Positions 22,611 to 33,078 of a DNA stretch of 64,000 nucleotides are shown one piece after another. Below the pieces are notes generated by a model. That model made no database searches. It was not told the DNA's origin and saw only the letters and a program-made list of their open reading frames with translations. How positions within the stretch are numbered: position 1 is the stretch's first letter; each line of letters starts with the position of its first letter. The translations under genes and the position numbers were made by a program. This DNA is from Ligula intestinalis (lineage: Eukaryota; Platyhelminthes; Cestoda; Diphyllobothriidea; Diphyllobothriidae), in the NCBI GenBank assembly GCA_036362985.1, contig JAYGXS010000004.1:24660161-24724160 (forward strand), written 5' to 3'.

Positions 22611-23659
22611 ACTCCCAGACGAAAATCTTAGTATACCTTACTTAAATATGGCCTTAGGCATTTACAAGTGTCATCTAGGTTTCGTTAGCCAGTTTGGCTG
22701 CTTAGAACGACACACTTCATACCGATATAATATTGACCCCTTGCGCGCAAGCCTAGATAGGTCATTCTCACATACGTCATTTCGCACTTACCATGAACGG
22801 CTTATCGGCATCCGAAAATAGATAGAGCGTTATTGATGGTTCAGTGGAACCACTATAGATAAAAATTCACCTAATAAATATTTCTCTTTCCCAAAGGACT
22901 TTATCGCTCATCAAATATATCACTTGGGATGCCAATATTTCAAAAACAAAACTGTACATCTCACTGAAATCACTTTCCAGCAGCCATTGCATCAACCTTG
23001 CGTTGAAGGTTTCAGAGGATACGCTGCTGCATCATTGGGCAAAAATAGGATCCATGAGTTCACTAAGCCCACTGAGTACAGACCGTACCATAGTCTGCAC
23101 TGGATTTCGTCTTTATGTTCCCATATGCAGCGTTCGCGGACTGGTTCTCCTTGACAGAGTCTTCGCTTCATTGTCTCATCCACTGTTACCTCCAGCCTGG
23201 TCCCGGCGAGACGGTCGTACAAATTTATTATTGCATTTTGTGGCAGAAAGCTTCACACATGAGCTAAAAATACTTCGTACAACTTGAATGATTCCTTGTT
23301 TCTGAAAATAAATGCGTTACCTTAAACATGGTTTCAGCTGATTTTTATAAATTTCAGACTAGAATTTTCGTTCTGAAAAGGAATATATTTTTAACCTTTC
23401 TGCTTATCCTAGTGTTCTTCCATAACACAGCACATAAAAGTAAAAGGTTTGAGTCCATCATACTTTATAGTCTAGTAAATATCTTCGATATAAGGCTACC
23501 TTCGATTTTGCTAAAAATAAATGCATATTACCCTCAATATACTAAAACTATTCACGCATTGTCCTCACAAAAAGGCTTTTTCAAGATTAAATTCACTCAT
23601 TGGATCATCATAACATGACCAACTACCAAGTTAAATTTCGTCATTACTTTTGAATGACC
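22611..23659. repeat. Duplicated block, copy B (right part)
   Basis: It matches copy A 7060-7160 and then 7620-8934, without the LTR-like insert found at 7166-7611. The match ends at GAATGACC (23652-23659). Beyond it copy A continues into a CR1 LINE and copy B does not. No gene is supported. Confidence 0.8.
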
Positions 23660-24600
23660 TCCTAGCCGTATTATATATGAAGCATCCCATGCGAATTTAG
23701 AGCAGAAGAATCTGGCAGCTCAAATTTAAAAAAACCGCGCTGAAAGTAAGGAAAACGGGACTTTTGAGAAGGCTTCTGGACGCTTTTCCTGTGTATAATC
23801 GCAAGGAAATGCAGCCATCTGCCCAATGTACTGCTCGTTTTTCCAAAGTTTCCCCTCATATATTGTTGTGGATAGGAATATTTTGCATCATAAAATGTTT
23901 AAGATAATCAAATGCCAATAGAGGAGAATATGCGAGAACCAGGCAGCAGTTCAGAAGAAGAAGATGCGATCACTGTAACAAGGATTTTAGGTGACGTTCT
24001 CTCTAGCGGTCTTTTTGGGTCCTTATGTATTACAGCTACCTACTTGAATTTTGAAGGAGTTTGAATTTATTGTACAATTCTGGTTTTCTACGCGCCATCC
24101 ATCAATCTAGCAGGGACTTTCTTATGGCATTGGAATGTTGAACGGTTCCCCGATGGCAAACACATTCCATAACTGCTGAAATCGGCAACCTAAGCAAAAT
24201 TGGACATTTGAACTACCCACGGGAACTACCGCTTACTTGCAAATTTTAAGTAAGGTGATTTGCTTAATCTCCCTGCCTTTTGTACTTTGTTAAACTTATT
24301 TCTAGTTGGTTTGGTGATACCACTGTAAAATGTCTCTCAGTGACCTCGCCCGAGGTTTCGGCACACCCCCTTTACATGCACGCGTTCGCCGTTGGTTGGG
24401 TGGGGGGTTCGCGATGATATAAAAGCTACCTTCAGTGTTTTCTCCTAAGGTTTGAGTACGTGACCCAACTTGACATCGTAAATTTTTTATTGGGCATTCA
24501 AATTGGGTTCAAATTTCTTCCCTGGTATGATTCGTCCGTCCTTTCCCCGAAAATCACTCGTTCGTATGCCTGTGGGGCACGCTTCACACGACCCCACGAC
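23660..24600. other. No gene; short PLE end fragment and repeat
   Basis: At about 23930-24000 there is a PLE terminal fragment in minus orientation (GAATATGCGAGAACCAGGCA and GAAGATGCGATCACTG). At about 24325-24440 there is an inverted copy of the 19.7-kb repeat. The rest shows nothing recognisable. Confidence 0.5.
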
Positions 24601-24604
24601 ACAA

Positions 24605-25445
24605 TTCTACCGCACTTTATTTTCCTGACGTCTCGGATTCCCTCGGGAATCCTTAATCATAGGTGATGATAATAAAGTCATGGTCATGCGCAGATAGAGT
24701 GGAGACATGCACAGGCTGCACGGTATCCATAGGTCATAATGGTCATCCGCGTGTGTGATAATTGCTAACTTCTGTAGCCACCGCTTGGGTCTTAATTGGT
24801 ACGGTACTGGCTTGACACTTCGCCATCGACTCACTAATTGCCACAGTTTGTTCGTCAGCGTCGGATGCAGGCTTGATAATTGCAGGGCAATTATGCTCGC
24901 TGTCGTCGGAGTTGATGCTGCGCCAAGTCCTTCCCACTTGACTGATTCTGTTGCTCAGGTAATGTCTCAGTACACCGTATGGGAACGCCAATTCGTTGCG
25001 TTTGTTGATGGACAGGGGGCCTGAGAACCATGACTCGAGCAGCTCGCGGCTCACGCGGTTGTCTCCTCTTGCGAGGATATCGGCCTCGTCAAACTTGACA
25101 ATATGGCCGGGTCCCGTCGAGTGAGCTGCAGCCTGGGAATTGGCATCTTTCTTTCTCACCGGCACTGCATGCTCGGCCATTCGCGTCTGGAGTAATCTCC
25201 CAGTTTCTCCGACGTAGTTGCTTTGTCCACAAATGCACCATATCCGATAAACTTTGTCTTCCGATTCGCTGCAATGCGTCTCAATACGCCGGTAAAGCGC
25301 TCTTACGCAGCTGCGTTTGTGACCAATTGGGTGGTTGCTGTTGTAGTTCAGGACTTGCAAAGTGTTGGTTGTTTTCCTGAACACTTTAGTTTTTAGGCCA
25401 CCATCGTCTTTGCGGCAAACGAGGACATCCAGGAAGGTCAGCTGG
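24605..25445 (-). mobile_element. Penelope-like element, family A, minus-strand partial copy
   Basis: The minus-strand copy begins inside the reverse transcriptase thumb at about 25445 and ends with the family A tail at about 24605, where CTGACGTCTCGG marks the hammerhead-like motif. It is joined head-to-head at about 25441-25446 to a plus-strand copy of the same family. The same arrangement is seen at 31112-32960. Confidence 0.9.
24743..25384 (-). pseudogene. PLE protein with RT end fused to GIY-YIG domain
   Basis: This 213-residue open frame joins the end of the reverse transcriptase (NHPIGHKRSCVRALYRRIE) directly to the GIY-YIG endonuclease. VYRIWCICG and NYVGETGRLLQTRMAEH give the GIY and YIG strands with the conserved Arg, Glu and His. 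An in-frame loss of about 275 bp relative to the copy at 32037-32312 creates the junction after Lys44. The C-terminal LLESWFSGPLSINKRNELAFPYG block is intact. The first Met is internal to the RT, not a real start. The full protein would copy the element by target-primed reverse transcription; this copy lacks the RT catalytic core. Confidence 0.88.
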
Positions 25446-26560
25446 CAACTTATAAACGCCGTCTTCCCGGACTTTCAATTTCCGGTGGAGGAAGAAGAAA
25501 ACAACCCACTGGTCTTACTGTATGTACTCCTTTGCCGCATGGACAGTGGTGGCCTTAAAACTAACGTGTTCAGGAAAGCAACCAACGCTATGCAAGTCCT
25601 GAACTTCAACAGAAACCACCCGATCAGTCACAAACGCAGCTGCGTAAGAGCGCTATATTGGTGCGTTGAGACGCATTGCAGTGAAGTGAAAGACAAAGTT
25701 GCTTAATTACAATATCTTCGACGGATACCGAGAGCGAATGGACACCCGCGCAATTTTGCCAATTAGCGCACACACAGACGAGAGAAGAAACCACATCCAA
25801 CTGGCCAAAACGTTTAGCAAGCTTTTCCGTACTTGAAGAATGTGTCGGAAGCGGTCAACCGCCTGTTCACTCCACTTGGAGTTGGAGGTTCGCACAGGCC
25901 AGAAGCAACCATGAGGCGATGGGTCATGAGACCGAAAGACCCACTGCCACAGCAGGAGACGCCTAGATTCGTTACCCGGATCTGGTGCAGTTGTGGCCAA
26001 AGCAACTACTTTGGAGAAACCGTGAGATCATTTCGGACGTGAATAGCCGAGCATGCAGTGGCGCTGAGGAAGAAAGACGCCCACTCCCAGGTTGCAGCTC
26101 ACTCGACGGGACCCGGCCACATTTTCAAGTTTGACGAGACCAAAATCCTCGCAAGAGGCGACAACTGCGTGAGCCGCGAGCTGCTGGAGTCATGGTTCTC
26201 AGGTCCGCAGTCCATCAACAAGTGCAACAATTTGGCGTTCCCATACGGTGTAATGAGACATTCCCTGAGCAGGAGAATCAGTCACGGGAGAAGGGCGGGG
26301 CCCAGCAACAATAACTCGGATGACAACGGACATAATTGTCGCGCAATTACCAAGCCCGCATCCAACACGGACGAGGAAATCACGGCAATTAATGAGTCAA
26401 ACGCGAAGTGTCAAGCCATGACCACACCAATTAAAACCCCAAATGGTGGCTATAGGAGCGAATAATTATAGTACCATTACCTATGATAAAGGATGCTCGA
26501 CAGAATCCGAAACGTCAGGAAAATTAAACTCTTGTTCCAGTGATTCCATCTTCTTCGGAA
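25446..26560 (+). pseudogene. Penelope-like element, family A, plus-strand copy (broken)
   Basis: It starts inside the RT (FPVEEEENNPLVLLYVLLCR, then HPISHKRSCVRALYW). An in-frame stop at 25704 and a frame change interrupt the NGHPRNFAN region. The GIY-YIG part resumes at 25833 with GVGGSHRPEATMRR, RIWCSCGQSNYFGETVRSF and, after a stop near 26040, AEHAVALRKKD. The LLESWFSGPQSINKCNNLAF block follows. The YIG strand reads YFG and TGR has become TVR, changes expected of a decaying copy. The tail at 26478-26560 carries the hammerhead-like motif and the family end sequence. Confidence 0.9.
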
Positions 26561-26689
26561 CTAAATTTTTTAAATGTATCCTTTAACACAATGTGCCCTT
26601 TTCGTTAATAATAAATATCTTAGGAAATTGAAATTCAGTTTGCAGAAACTATTCATTAAATTACATGTCCTAGGCAACTAGGAGTTTTG

Positions 26690-27265
26690 ACAAAGACAAA
26701 GGATACTGGAATGGCCATTTCTGCCGTCAGAGCCCGAGAAATGAGACCCAGGGCAGAGCGGGACAAGTGAGTTCCGTTAGTGGTCGGTGAAATTTCATCA
26801 ACGAGTGTCAATATCTCCCGACCTAAACTGATGAGACAACAAGCTCATGGCTCAATGGTTTGATCGTTATAGTCTAATCTAAAAGATCGCGAGCTCGACC
26901 CTTGGGTGGTGCACTATTTGAGTTTGGGTATAACTCGCCGACAAGAGCTAATAACCCAGAAATGGCCATTCAAGTCTCCCTTTTCTTTGCCGGCTGCTGC
27001 CAGGGCCAGAGAAATTAGGCTTAAGGCAAAGCGAGACAAGTTGTTCCGATAGTAGTCTGTGAAATTTCATCATTGAATGTCAAATCTACTTGCTTTCTTC
27101 TCATTCAATTTTTTCAAAAATTACAGTAGACGACAAAGCCATTTTCGTTTTTAAACAGCCTTAAGACCGTGAAATTTACATTCAGGTTGCAGCATATCTA
27201 TGCATTTATTAATGCCTCTTGTATAATATACAATATGACCTACGTCCACTTCACCATTTTATGAG
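26690..27265 (+). repeat. SINE-like repeat, left arm of an inverted pair
   Basis: A tRNA-like head is visible at 26848-26901, with A-box-like TGGCTCAATGG and B-box-like GAGCTCGACCC. The tail follows from about 26955 (AGAAATGGCCATTCAAGTC and CTTTGCCGGCTGCTGCCAGG). A preceding tail fragment lies at about 26697-26800. The part 26955-27260 is matched in reverse orientation by 30835-31130, including CTTAAGACCGTGAAAT. It encodes no protein. Confidence 0.7.
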
Positions 27266-27850
27266 CACTCTATAACGTTTTATTAATAATGAATAGAAAT
27301 ATACAATCTTTTCTCCATAGATAAGTTTACGAGCAATATGATAGCATGATCCCTTCCATGTAACCCAATTGAGGGGAAGAGTAGATAGCTGAGACAGCAC
27401 TTTTATTCGCCTGTCGTTTTGACATTTCATCTTCGCGTTCTTGTCGATTACTTCTTGGGACTTGCATGTTCGTTTGTCTTAGCAGTAAAGCTCACTGTCA
27501 ATGGTGGCCTTGGTATATTTCCACACTGTATCCAATGCTATTCTAAGCGAAAATCATTTATTTGTATGTGCTTATAATTCTCGTAATGTCCCCTTACTAT
27601 TGACCCCTTTATTCGACTGAATGTGAGAACACAGATTTGAGATTCTTGGAAACAAGAGAGTCTTCCTTGCGGGAACATCATATAGGCATGTCGGTAAGCG
27701 CTATCGAATCTGGATAAAGTTGAAGTACCTGTTTTCATGGCAGTGCTCGTTGGCTGGACTTCCTCTGTGATTCTTCTGTTCCATCCCCATGTCAACGCTC
27801 CTGTAAAAAACACAGTTAAGAGTTGTTTTTGGACTGCCATTTTTGGCAAA
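27266..27850. other. No gene recognised
   Basis: AT-rich sequence before the Tc1-like element. A 103-residue minus-strand frame at 27849-27538 has no recognisable domain. Confidence 0.4.
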
Positions 27851-27899
27851 ATTGATATGTAGGCCCAATCAAGTTACTGTTCTGCGAGTGCTGCAAGCA

Positions 27900-29480
27900 A
27901 CGCCATCAAAGTCGCACGAAAACCCTTGTAGTTCGCAGAGCATTTACCCCACGGACGCACAATTGATATTACGTCAGAGGAACAATAAATCTCAAAAGGA
28001 AAGGATATCTGAATTTATAAAGTATCAGTTATTAAGGGAGAACTAAGAAGTTTTATCGAAAACTGTGAAATCGAAAAAAAAGGATGAACAAAAGGTCAAT
28101 TATGTAAGTCCTTGTGCAAATGACACCAGTGTAAAAAAGAGGTTAAAATACAAAATAAGGAAAGTTAATAAATTTGTAACATGCTAATATTTCGTGGATT
28201 GTCCTTTGGTGTTTAAAACATCCATAAGGCGAGGCGGGAAAGATAGAGCCAGATTGTCAATTGTTGTTTGATTTATACAATTATTAATTACAAATTCCAA
28301 CTTCTGTTCCATTGATAGATGTTTGCTGGCTTCTCCCAGTTACTTTTGATTAAAGCAAATGTATTTTCAATCGGATTAAGGTCCGGAGAATCGGGAGAAA
28401 TAAAAATGTTGCGCAAGCCACAGGCAGAAAGGCAGGCTGTTGTATGAAAATAGTCAATTTTATTCTTAAGGGTAATGATTATCATACCTCCTTTGATCGG
28501 TGAACAAGGGAGTTATCTTGTAACATAAACGTGTTCATCCAACGTTTTTTAATGTTGTTGTATCCTAGGGCGTCCTGTAATATTCCGGGAAGGTTTCACT
28601 GGTAATTGTGCCTTTTGGTGACCACCAAATCGGTCGCTTACCGAATTTGATGGCCATCCAAACCATAAGGCGACGACAGCTCTTGAAAGTCGGCAATGAC
28701 TGTGTATACGTTTTTGGAAAGTTCTTTCCGCATATTACCGTCTGCGTCGACTTCGCCGGCCTGTCTAAAAATATGACTTAATCGCAGTAGTTAATTCTCT
28801 TCCAATATTAAAGCCTGCAACTAATATATTCCTTAGCAAAGATAAAATGTTCCTCGTTTAATGTCCTACTTAAATATTGCTTCACCGTTGCTGTCTGCTG
28901 ATGAAGACTGCTTTCCTGCATTCTGTTTGTAATTATTTACCGAAAGAAAATTGGCAAATGTTCCGTTTGAATAGCAGTGACGGACATATAATGGTACTTT
29001 TTTTACTATTCTACGAATAAAATCGACATCTTGGTTCGTTGAAGACCGTTTTCGCCCATGAAATTTACGTCTACGCACGGTCCTATTGTTAATAATTCTG
29101 GAAATTGTGGCCTTATTAATATCGAACATATTGGCTAACGACTTACGCGGCAGCCCTTCGGCTGCCAATTTTCGTATGCGCACGAAGTCGGCTTCAGATA
29201 GGAAATACTTTAACACCTGAACATCACGGCAGTATACAATAAAAAAGAGAGCAAGTCACGGTTTCCCTTGTATGTCAAGCTGACGCTCATAGATATCGGT
29301 ACGATTAAACAAATTTACCATAAAAATATACAAAACTGGCATTTATGGCGTAAAACTTTGTATATTAGCAAACAATAATTTGTAACTCTCAAATCTGTCC
29401 TTATGTTTGAAACTAAATGCGATGCGATCAGGACGAGTTTTCGGCAAGCCTTTTGAAATGCCTGCTCTTTTTCCTGGACT
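27900..29480 (-). mobile_element. Tc1/mariner-superfamily transposon
   Basis: A broken transposase lies on the minus strand, with non-coding flanks on both sides. The 27940-28560 part aligns with the remnant at 6270-6862, giving independent support for the 3' portion. Clear terminal inverted repeats and TA duplications could not be fixed by eye, so both ends are approximate. Confidence 0.75.
28160..29216 (-). pseudogene. Tc1-like transposase (DDE), broken
   Basis: The N-terminal 116 residues (29216-28866) contain a helix-turn-helix region (LSEADFVRIRKLAAEGLPRK and MFDINKATISRIINN). After frame changes the core appears as VWMAIKFGKRPIWWSPKGTI. Next is MLQDNSLVHRSKEV, whose DN..VH carries a catalytic Asp, and then SPDLNPIENTFALIKSNW, whose Glu is the third catalytic residue. 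The first catalytic Asp region is not clear. Several stops and frameshifts separate these pieces, so no active transposase can be made. The protein would cut and paste its own element at TA sites. Confidence 0.9.
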
Positions 29481-29800
29481 CAAGCCTTATCAGGATTAAG
29501 CATTGTCGGCTGGCGACGGGATATAAACAGACACAGTTATACTAGCTTCTCTTTGCCTTCGATAATAATTACAGATTAGCTCCCGCCTATCGTTATGATA
29601 GCGCACGGGAAGAATTTAGATGAAGTTTCCAATTTCGCGATGAAAGCTTCGCGCCTATTTTCAAAATAAAGTTTGAACTCTGTGCCCTGTAAAATAAAGA
29701 GAATTCATTGAAGATTTTTCGGTCATCTCCAACCTTTTCCTCATTTTGCCGCTAGGAATTATATTTTTGGTCCTGCAAGGAATTTAAAAACAGTTCATCT
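29481..29800. other. No gene recognised
   Basis: AT-rich sequence between the Tc1-like element and a direct repeat pair. Confidence 0.4.
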
Positions 29801-29804
29801 CACA

Positions 29805-30530
29805 GTGTGACCGGATATGCGGTCCACCAACAGGGCTGTTTAATCTAAAAATGCAATTGTTTCTTGATGTGATGTGAACGACAATGATAAATCCTGTGCT
29901 GCTCCGGGGGTCATGACCCTCAGTTAAGGAGTCCATGTCCGCAAAAGTATCTGCTACACGCAACTGGTTGATTTTATGTCAGAAACCACCTAACACGAAA
30001 ATTTAATCTTAGTAGTGGACTTTCCATGTAATGCAAAATCGGTCAATAGAGTTTACGTTTAATTTACCGAAATAAACAATTTTACTTTGAGCAGAGCATT
30101 TAGCCTATCAAAAAGGACCACTAATGTTAATACGCAAGTACTCAGAATGAACCAGAAAGGGGTTATAATAACGAAGAGATCTATAATTACGGTGCCTATC
30201 GAGCCCATGTAATAACGGACCGTACGGACGTTTATAAAGTCCCCGGAGTTAAAGGGAAGCTTGAAGGTTAAAAATTAGATGTTAATACAGACACGTGCAA
30301 CCGAACTTGTCGACCAGTTACAGGGCTGTTTAATCAAAAAGTGCAACAGGTTATTGATAGGAAGAAAGCAAACGATTCTGTAGTCACGAGGCAATAATAA
30401 ATCCTATTCTGTTTCGGGGTCATGGTTGTCAGTTAACGAGTGAATGTTAGCACAATTGCCTTCGTCACGCAAATGGTTGAACTTCTGTCAGAAACCGCTT
30501 GATTGTGTCACTTCACCTTAATGTGACCTC
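29805..30530 (+). repeat. Direct repeat, two diverged units about 490 bp apart
   Basis: CAGGGCTGTTTAATC at 29831 and at 30321 start matched units that continue through AATAAATCCT, GGGGTCATG and GTCAGAAACC. The spacing and order show a tandem duplication that has since diverged. No coding sequence is seen. Confidence 0.7.
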
Positions 30531-30830
30531 GAAGAGCAGAGTTCATTTTTTAATTTAGGAACGGAACAGGTTTAATTTAAAAAAGAAATTCTTTCTTCTA
30601 CTCATTTGGTCGGATATTACCTCCCCCAATAGTATTGCATTTTTAAAAAGGGTTCCATTTGGTTTTCAAAAATTTTTCCCATTCCCGAATAATATTGATC
30701 CCAACCTGCTTCTGTACTTGTACTTGCAAGTTAAGGCTTCTTTAATATCTATGAAAGGAAAATTGTATATGTCTATTCACCGTTAAGAAAACGTTATATA
30801 GCGCTCATATAATGGTGTAGTGGGCATGGA
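30531..30830. other. No gene recognised
   Basis: AT-rich spacer. Confidence 0.4.
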
Positions 30831-31125
30831 TCATGCTGCATATTATACAAGTGGAATTAATAAATGGATAAATATTCTGCAACCTGAGTGGATATTTCAC
30901 GGTCTTAAAGCTATTTAAAACCGAAAACGACTTTGCCCGCCAGTATAATTTTTAAAGAAAAACCAATATTCAATCGAATAAGAGCAAAACAAGTAGACTT
31001 GAAGCTCGTTGATTAAAGTTCACAGACCGCTATCGGAACCCACTTGCCCTGCTCTGCCTTAAGTCTCATTTATCGGACCCTGGCAACAGCCGGCAAAGAA
31101 AAGGGGAGACTTTAATGGCCACTTC
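30831..31125 (-). repeat. SINE-like repeat, right arm of an inverted pair
   Basis: On the minus strand this repeats 26955-27260: GAAGTGGCCATTAAAGTC, CTTTGCCGGCTGTTGCCAGG, CTTTAAGACCGTGAAAT and GTATAATATGCAGCATGA. It ends exactly where the PLE tail starts at about 31126, so the PLE probably inserted into it or beside it. Confidence 0.7.
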
Positions 31126-31496
31126 TGGTTTTATTTTCCTGACGTTTCGGATTCTGTCGAGAATTCTTAATCAGTGTTAATGGTAGGATAGTCTGAGCCA
31201 TGCGCAGATAGGGGTGATACATGCACAGATTGTACGGTATGCATAGTTTGTAGCGGTTATCCGCATGCGTACTATAATTATCCGTGCCTATAGCCAGTGC
31301 TTGGGGTCTTAATTGGTGTGGTGATGGTTTGACACTTCGCATTCGACTCATTAAATGCCGATATCTCCTTGTTTGTGTCGGATGCAGGCTTGCTAACTGC
31401 GCGACGATTATGCTCGCTTTTGTCAGAGTTGTTTCTGGGCCCAGCCCTTCCCATGTGACTGATTCTCTTGCTCAGGCAATGTCTCAGTACTATCAT
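31112..31496 (-). pseudogene. Penelope-like family A, 3'-end fragment in minus orientation
   Basis: The minus-strand frame 31496-31278 reads RHCLSKRISHMGRAG and ends NESNAKCQTITTPIKTP. That is the tail of the GIY-YIG protein, closest to the plus copy ending at 26463. Its UTR at 31126-31200 carries the hammerhead-like motif. The fragment is joined head-to-head to the longer plus-strand copy near 31490-31500. Confidence 0.88.
31139..31185 (-). ncRNA. Hammerhead-ribozyme-like motif, closest to consensus
   Basis: On the minus strand CTGATTA is followed by a hairpin (GAATTC and GAATCC around TCGACA), then GAAAC and GTC. Of the family A copies this has the best match to the CUGANGA box, with the second-last G changed to T. 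Since that G is catalytic in hammerheads, the present sequence is predicted inactive. Confidence 0.45.
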
Positions 31497-31499
31497 ACT

Positions 31500-32960
31500 T
31501 CTTTTTTACGAGAACAATGCGATAAAACGGAGAATCTCCTCGGGCACGCCCAAATCCTCCAGCTCCTAAAGTGCTGTACCAAAGCGTATTTTACCTTCAA
31601 CGGGACTACCTACGAGCAGGTGAAGGGCTCGCCCATAATTTAATCCATTTCCGAATTCATAACAGAGGCGGTCCTGCAACGGTTGGAGTCACTGGTTTAC
31701 CGACACCACGCACCGAAATTCTGAGTTCGGTATGTGGATGACACCTTCGTCGTAATTGAGCGAGATCAGGTGCTGACATTCAAGCAACTTATAAACGCCA
31801 TCTTCCTGGACATTCAATTTCCGGTGGAGGAAGAAGAAAACAACCAACTGACCTTACTGTATGTACTCTTTTGCCGCATGGACAGTGGTGGCCTAAAAAC
31901 TAACGTGTTCAGGAAAGCAACCAACGCTATGCAAGTCCTGAACTTCAACAGAAACCACCCGATCAGTCACAAACGCAGCTGCGTAAGAGCGCTATTCCGG
32001 CGCGTCGAGACGCATTGCAGCGAAGTGGAAGACAAAATTGCTGAATTACAATATCCTCGACGGATACCGAGAGCGAATGGACACCCGCGCAATTTTGCCA
32101 ATTAGTGCACACACAGACGAGAGACGAAGCCACTTCCAGCTGGTCCAAACGTTTGGCGAGCTCTTCCGTACGTGAAAAATGTATCGGAGGCGGTCAGCCG
32201 TCTACTCACCCCACTTGGAGTTGGAGTTGCACACAGGCTGGAAGCAACCATCAGACGCCGGGTCATGAGGCCGAAAGACCCACTGCCACGGCAGGAAACG
32301 GCTAGAGTCGTCTATCGGATACGGTGCAGTTGTGGACAAAGCAACTACGTCGGAGAAACCGGGAGATTACTCCAGTCGCGAATGGCCGAGCATGCAGTGG
32401 CGGTGAGAAATAAAGATGCCAATTCCCAGGCTGCAGCTCACTCGACGGGACCCGGCCATATTTTCAAGTTTGACGAGGCCAAAATCCTCGTTAGAGGGGC
32501 CAACCGCGTGAGCCACGAGCTGCTTGAGTCATGGTTCTCAGGCCTCCAGTCCATCAACAAGCGCAACGATTTGGCGTTCCCATACGGTGAACTGAGAAAG
32601 TTCCTGAGCAATAAAATCAGTCACGTGGGAAGGACTGCGCGCAACTCTGACGACAGCGGGCCTAATTGTCGAGCAATTATCCAACTTGCATCCGACGCGG
32701 ACAAGAACGCTCTTGCAATTAATGAGCAATCATCGGACCAATTAGGACCTCCAGTGGTGGCTACAGGAACGAACAATTATAGTACGCATGTGGGTGACCG
32801 CTGTGAACTTTAAATACCGTGCAATCTGTGCATGTATCACCCCTTGTCTGCGCATGTCTCAGACCTGTTTACAATTACCTATGACTAAGCATTCCCGACG
32901 GAATCCGAAACGTCAGGAAAATAAAGTCCTTGTTCCAGTGATCGCATCTTCTTCTTCGGA
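31500..32960 (+). pseudogene. Penelope-like element, family A, longest copy (RT plus GIY-YIG)
   Basis: This is the most complete PLE here. From 31503 the reverse transcriptase reads KAYFTFNGTTYEQVKGSP. It then shows the catalytic RYVDDTFVV (YVDD at 31731-31742), FPVEEEENNQLTLLYVLFCR and NHPISHKRSCVRALFRR. Stops after the GSPII (about 31642) and at 32103 break it, and the usual PMGSP turn is damaged. The last frame (32172-32813, 213 aa) holds the GIY-YIG domain: VVY at residues 46-48, YVG at 59-61, Arg65, Arg70, Glu73 and His74. The LLESWFSGLQSINKRNDLAF block follows. The tail with the hammerhead-like motif lies at 32876-32925. The N-terminal half is missing. Confidence 0.92.
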
Positions 32961-32989
32961 ATTGCTGCCTGGAACTCGTATATTGTCCT

Positions 32990-33078
32990 CTATTGGCGAC
33001 CATGACTGTATTATAATCACCGAGGGAATCCGAAATGTCAGGAAAATAAAGTCCTTGTTCCAGTGATAATCAACTGAT
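32990..33078 (+). repeat. Second PLE tail fragment
   Basis: GGGAATCCGAAATGTCAGGAA followed by ATAAAGTCCTTGTTCCAGTGAT repeats the family A tail just downstream of the main copy. The hairpin is truncated on its 5' side. This fits partial tandem insertion, common for Penelope elements. Confidence 0.75.
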
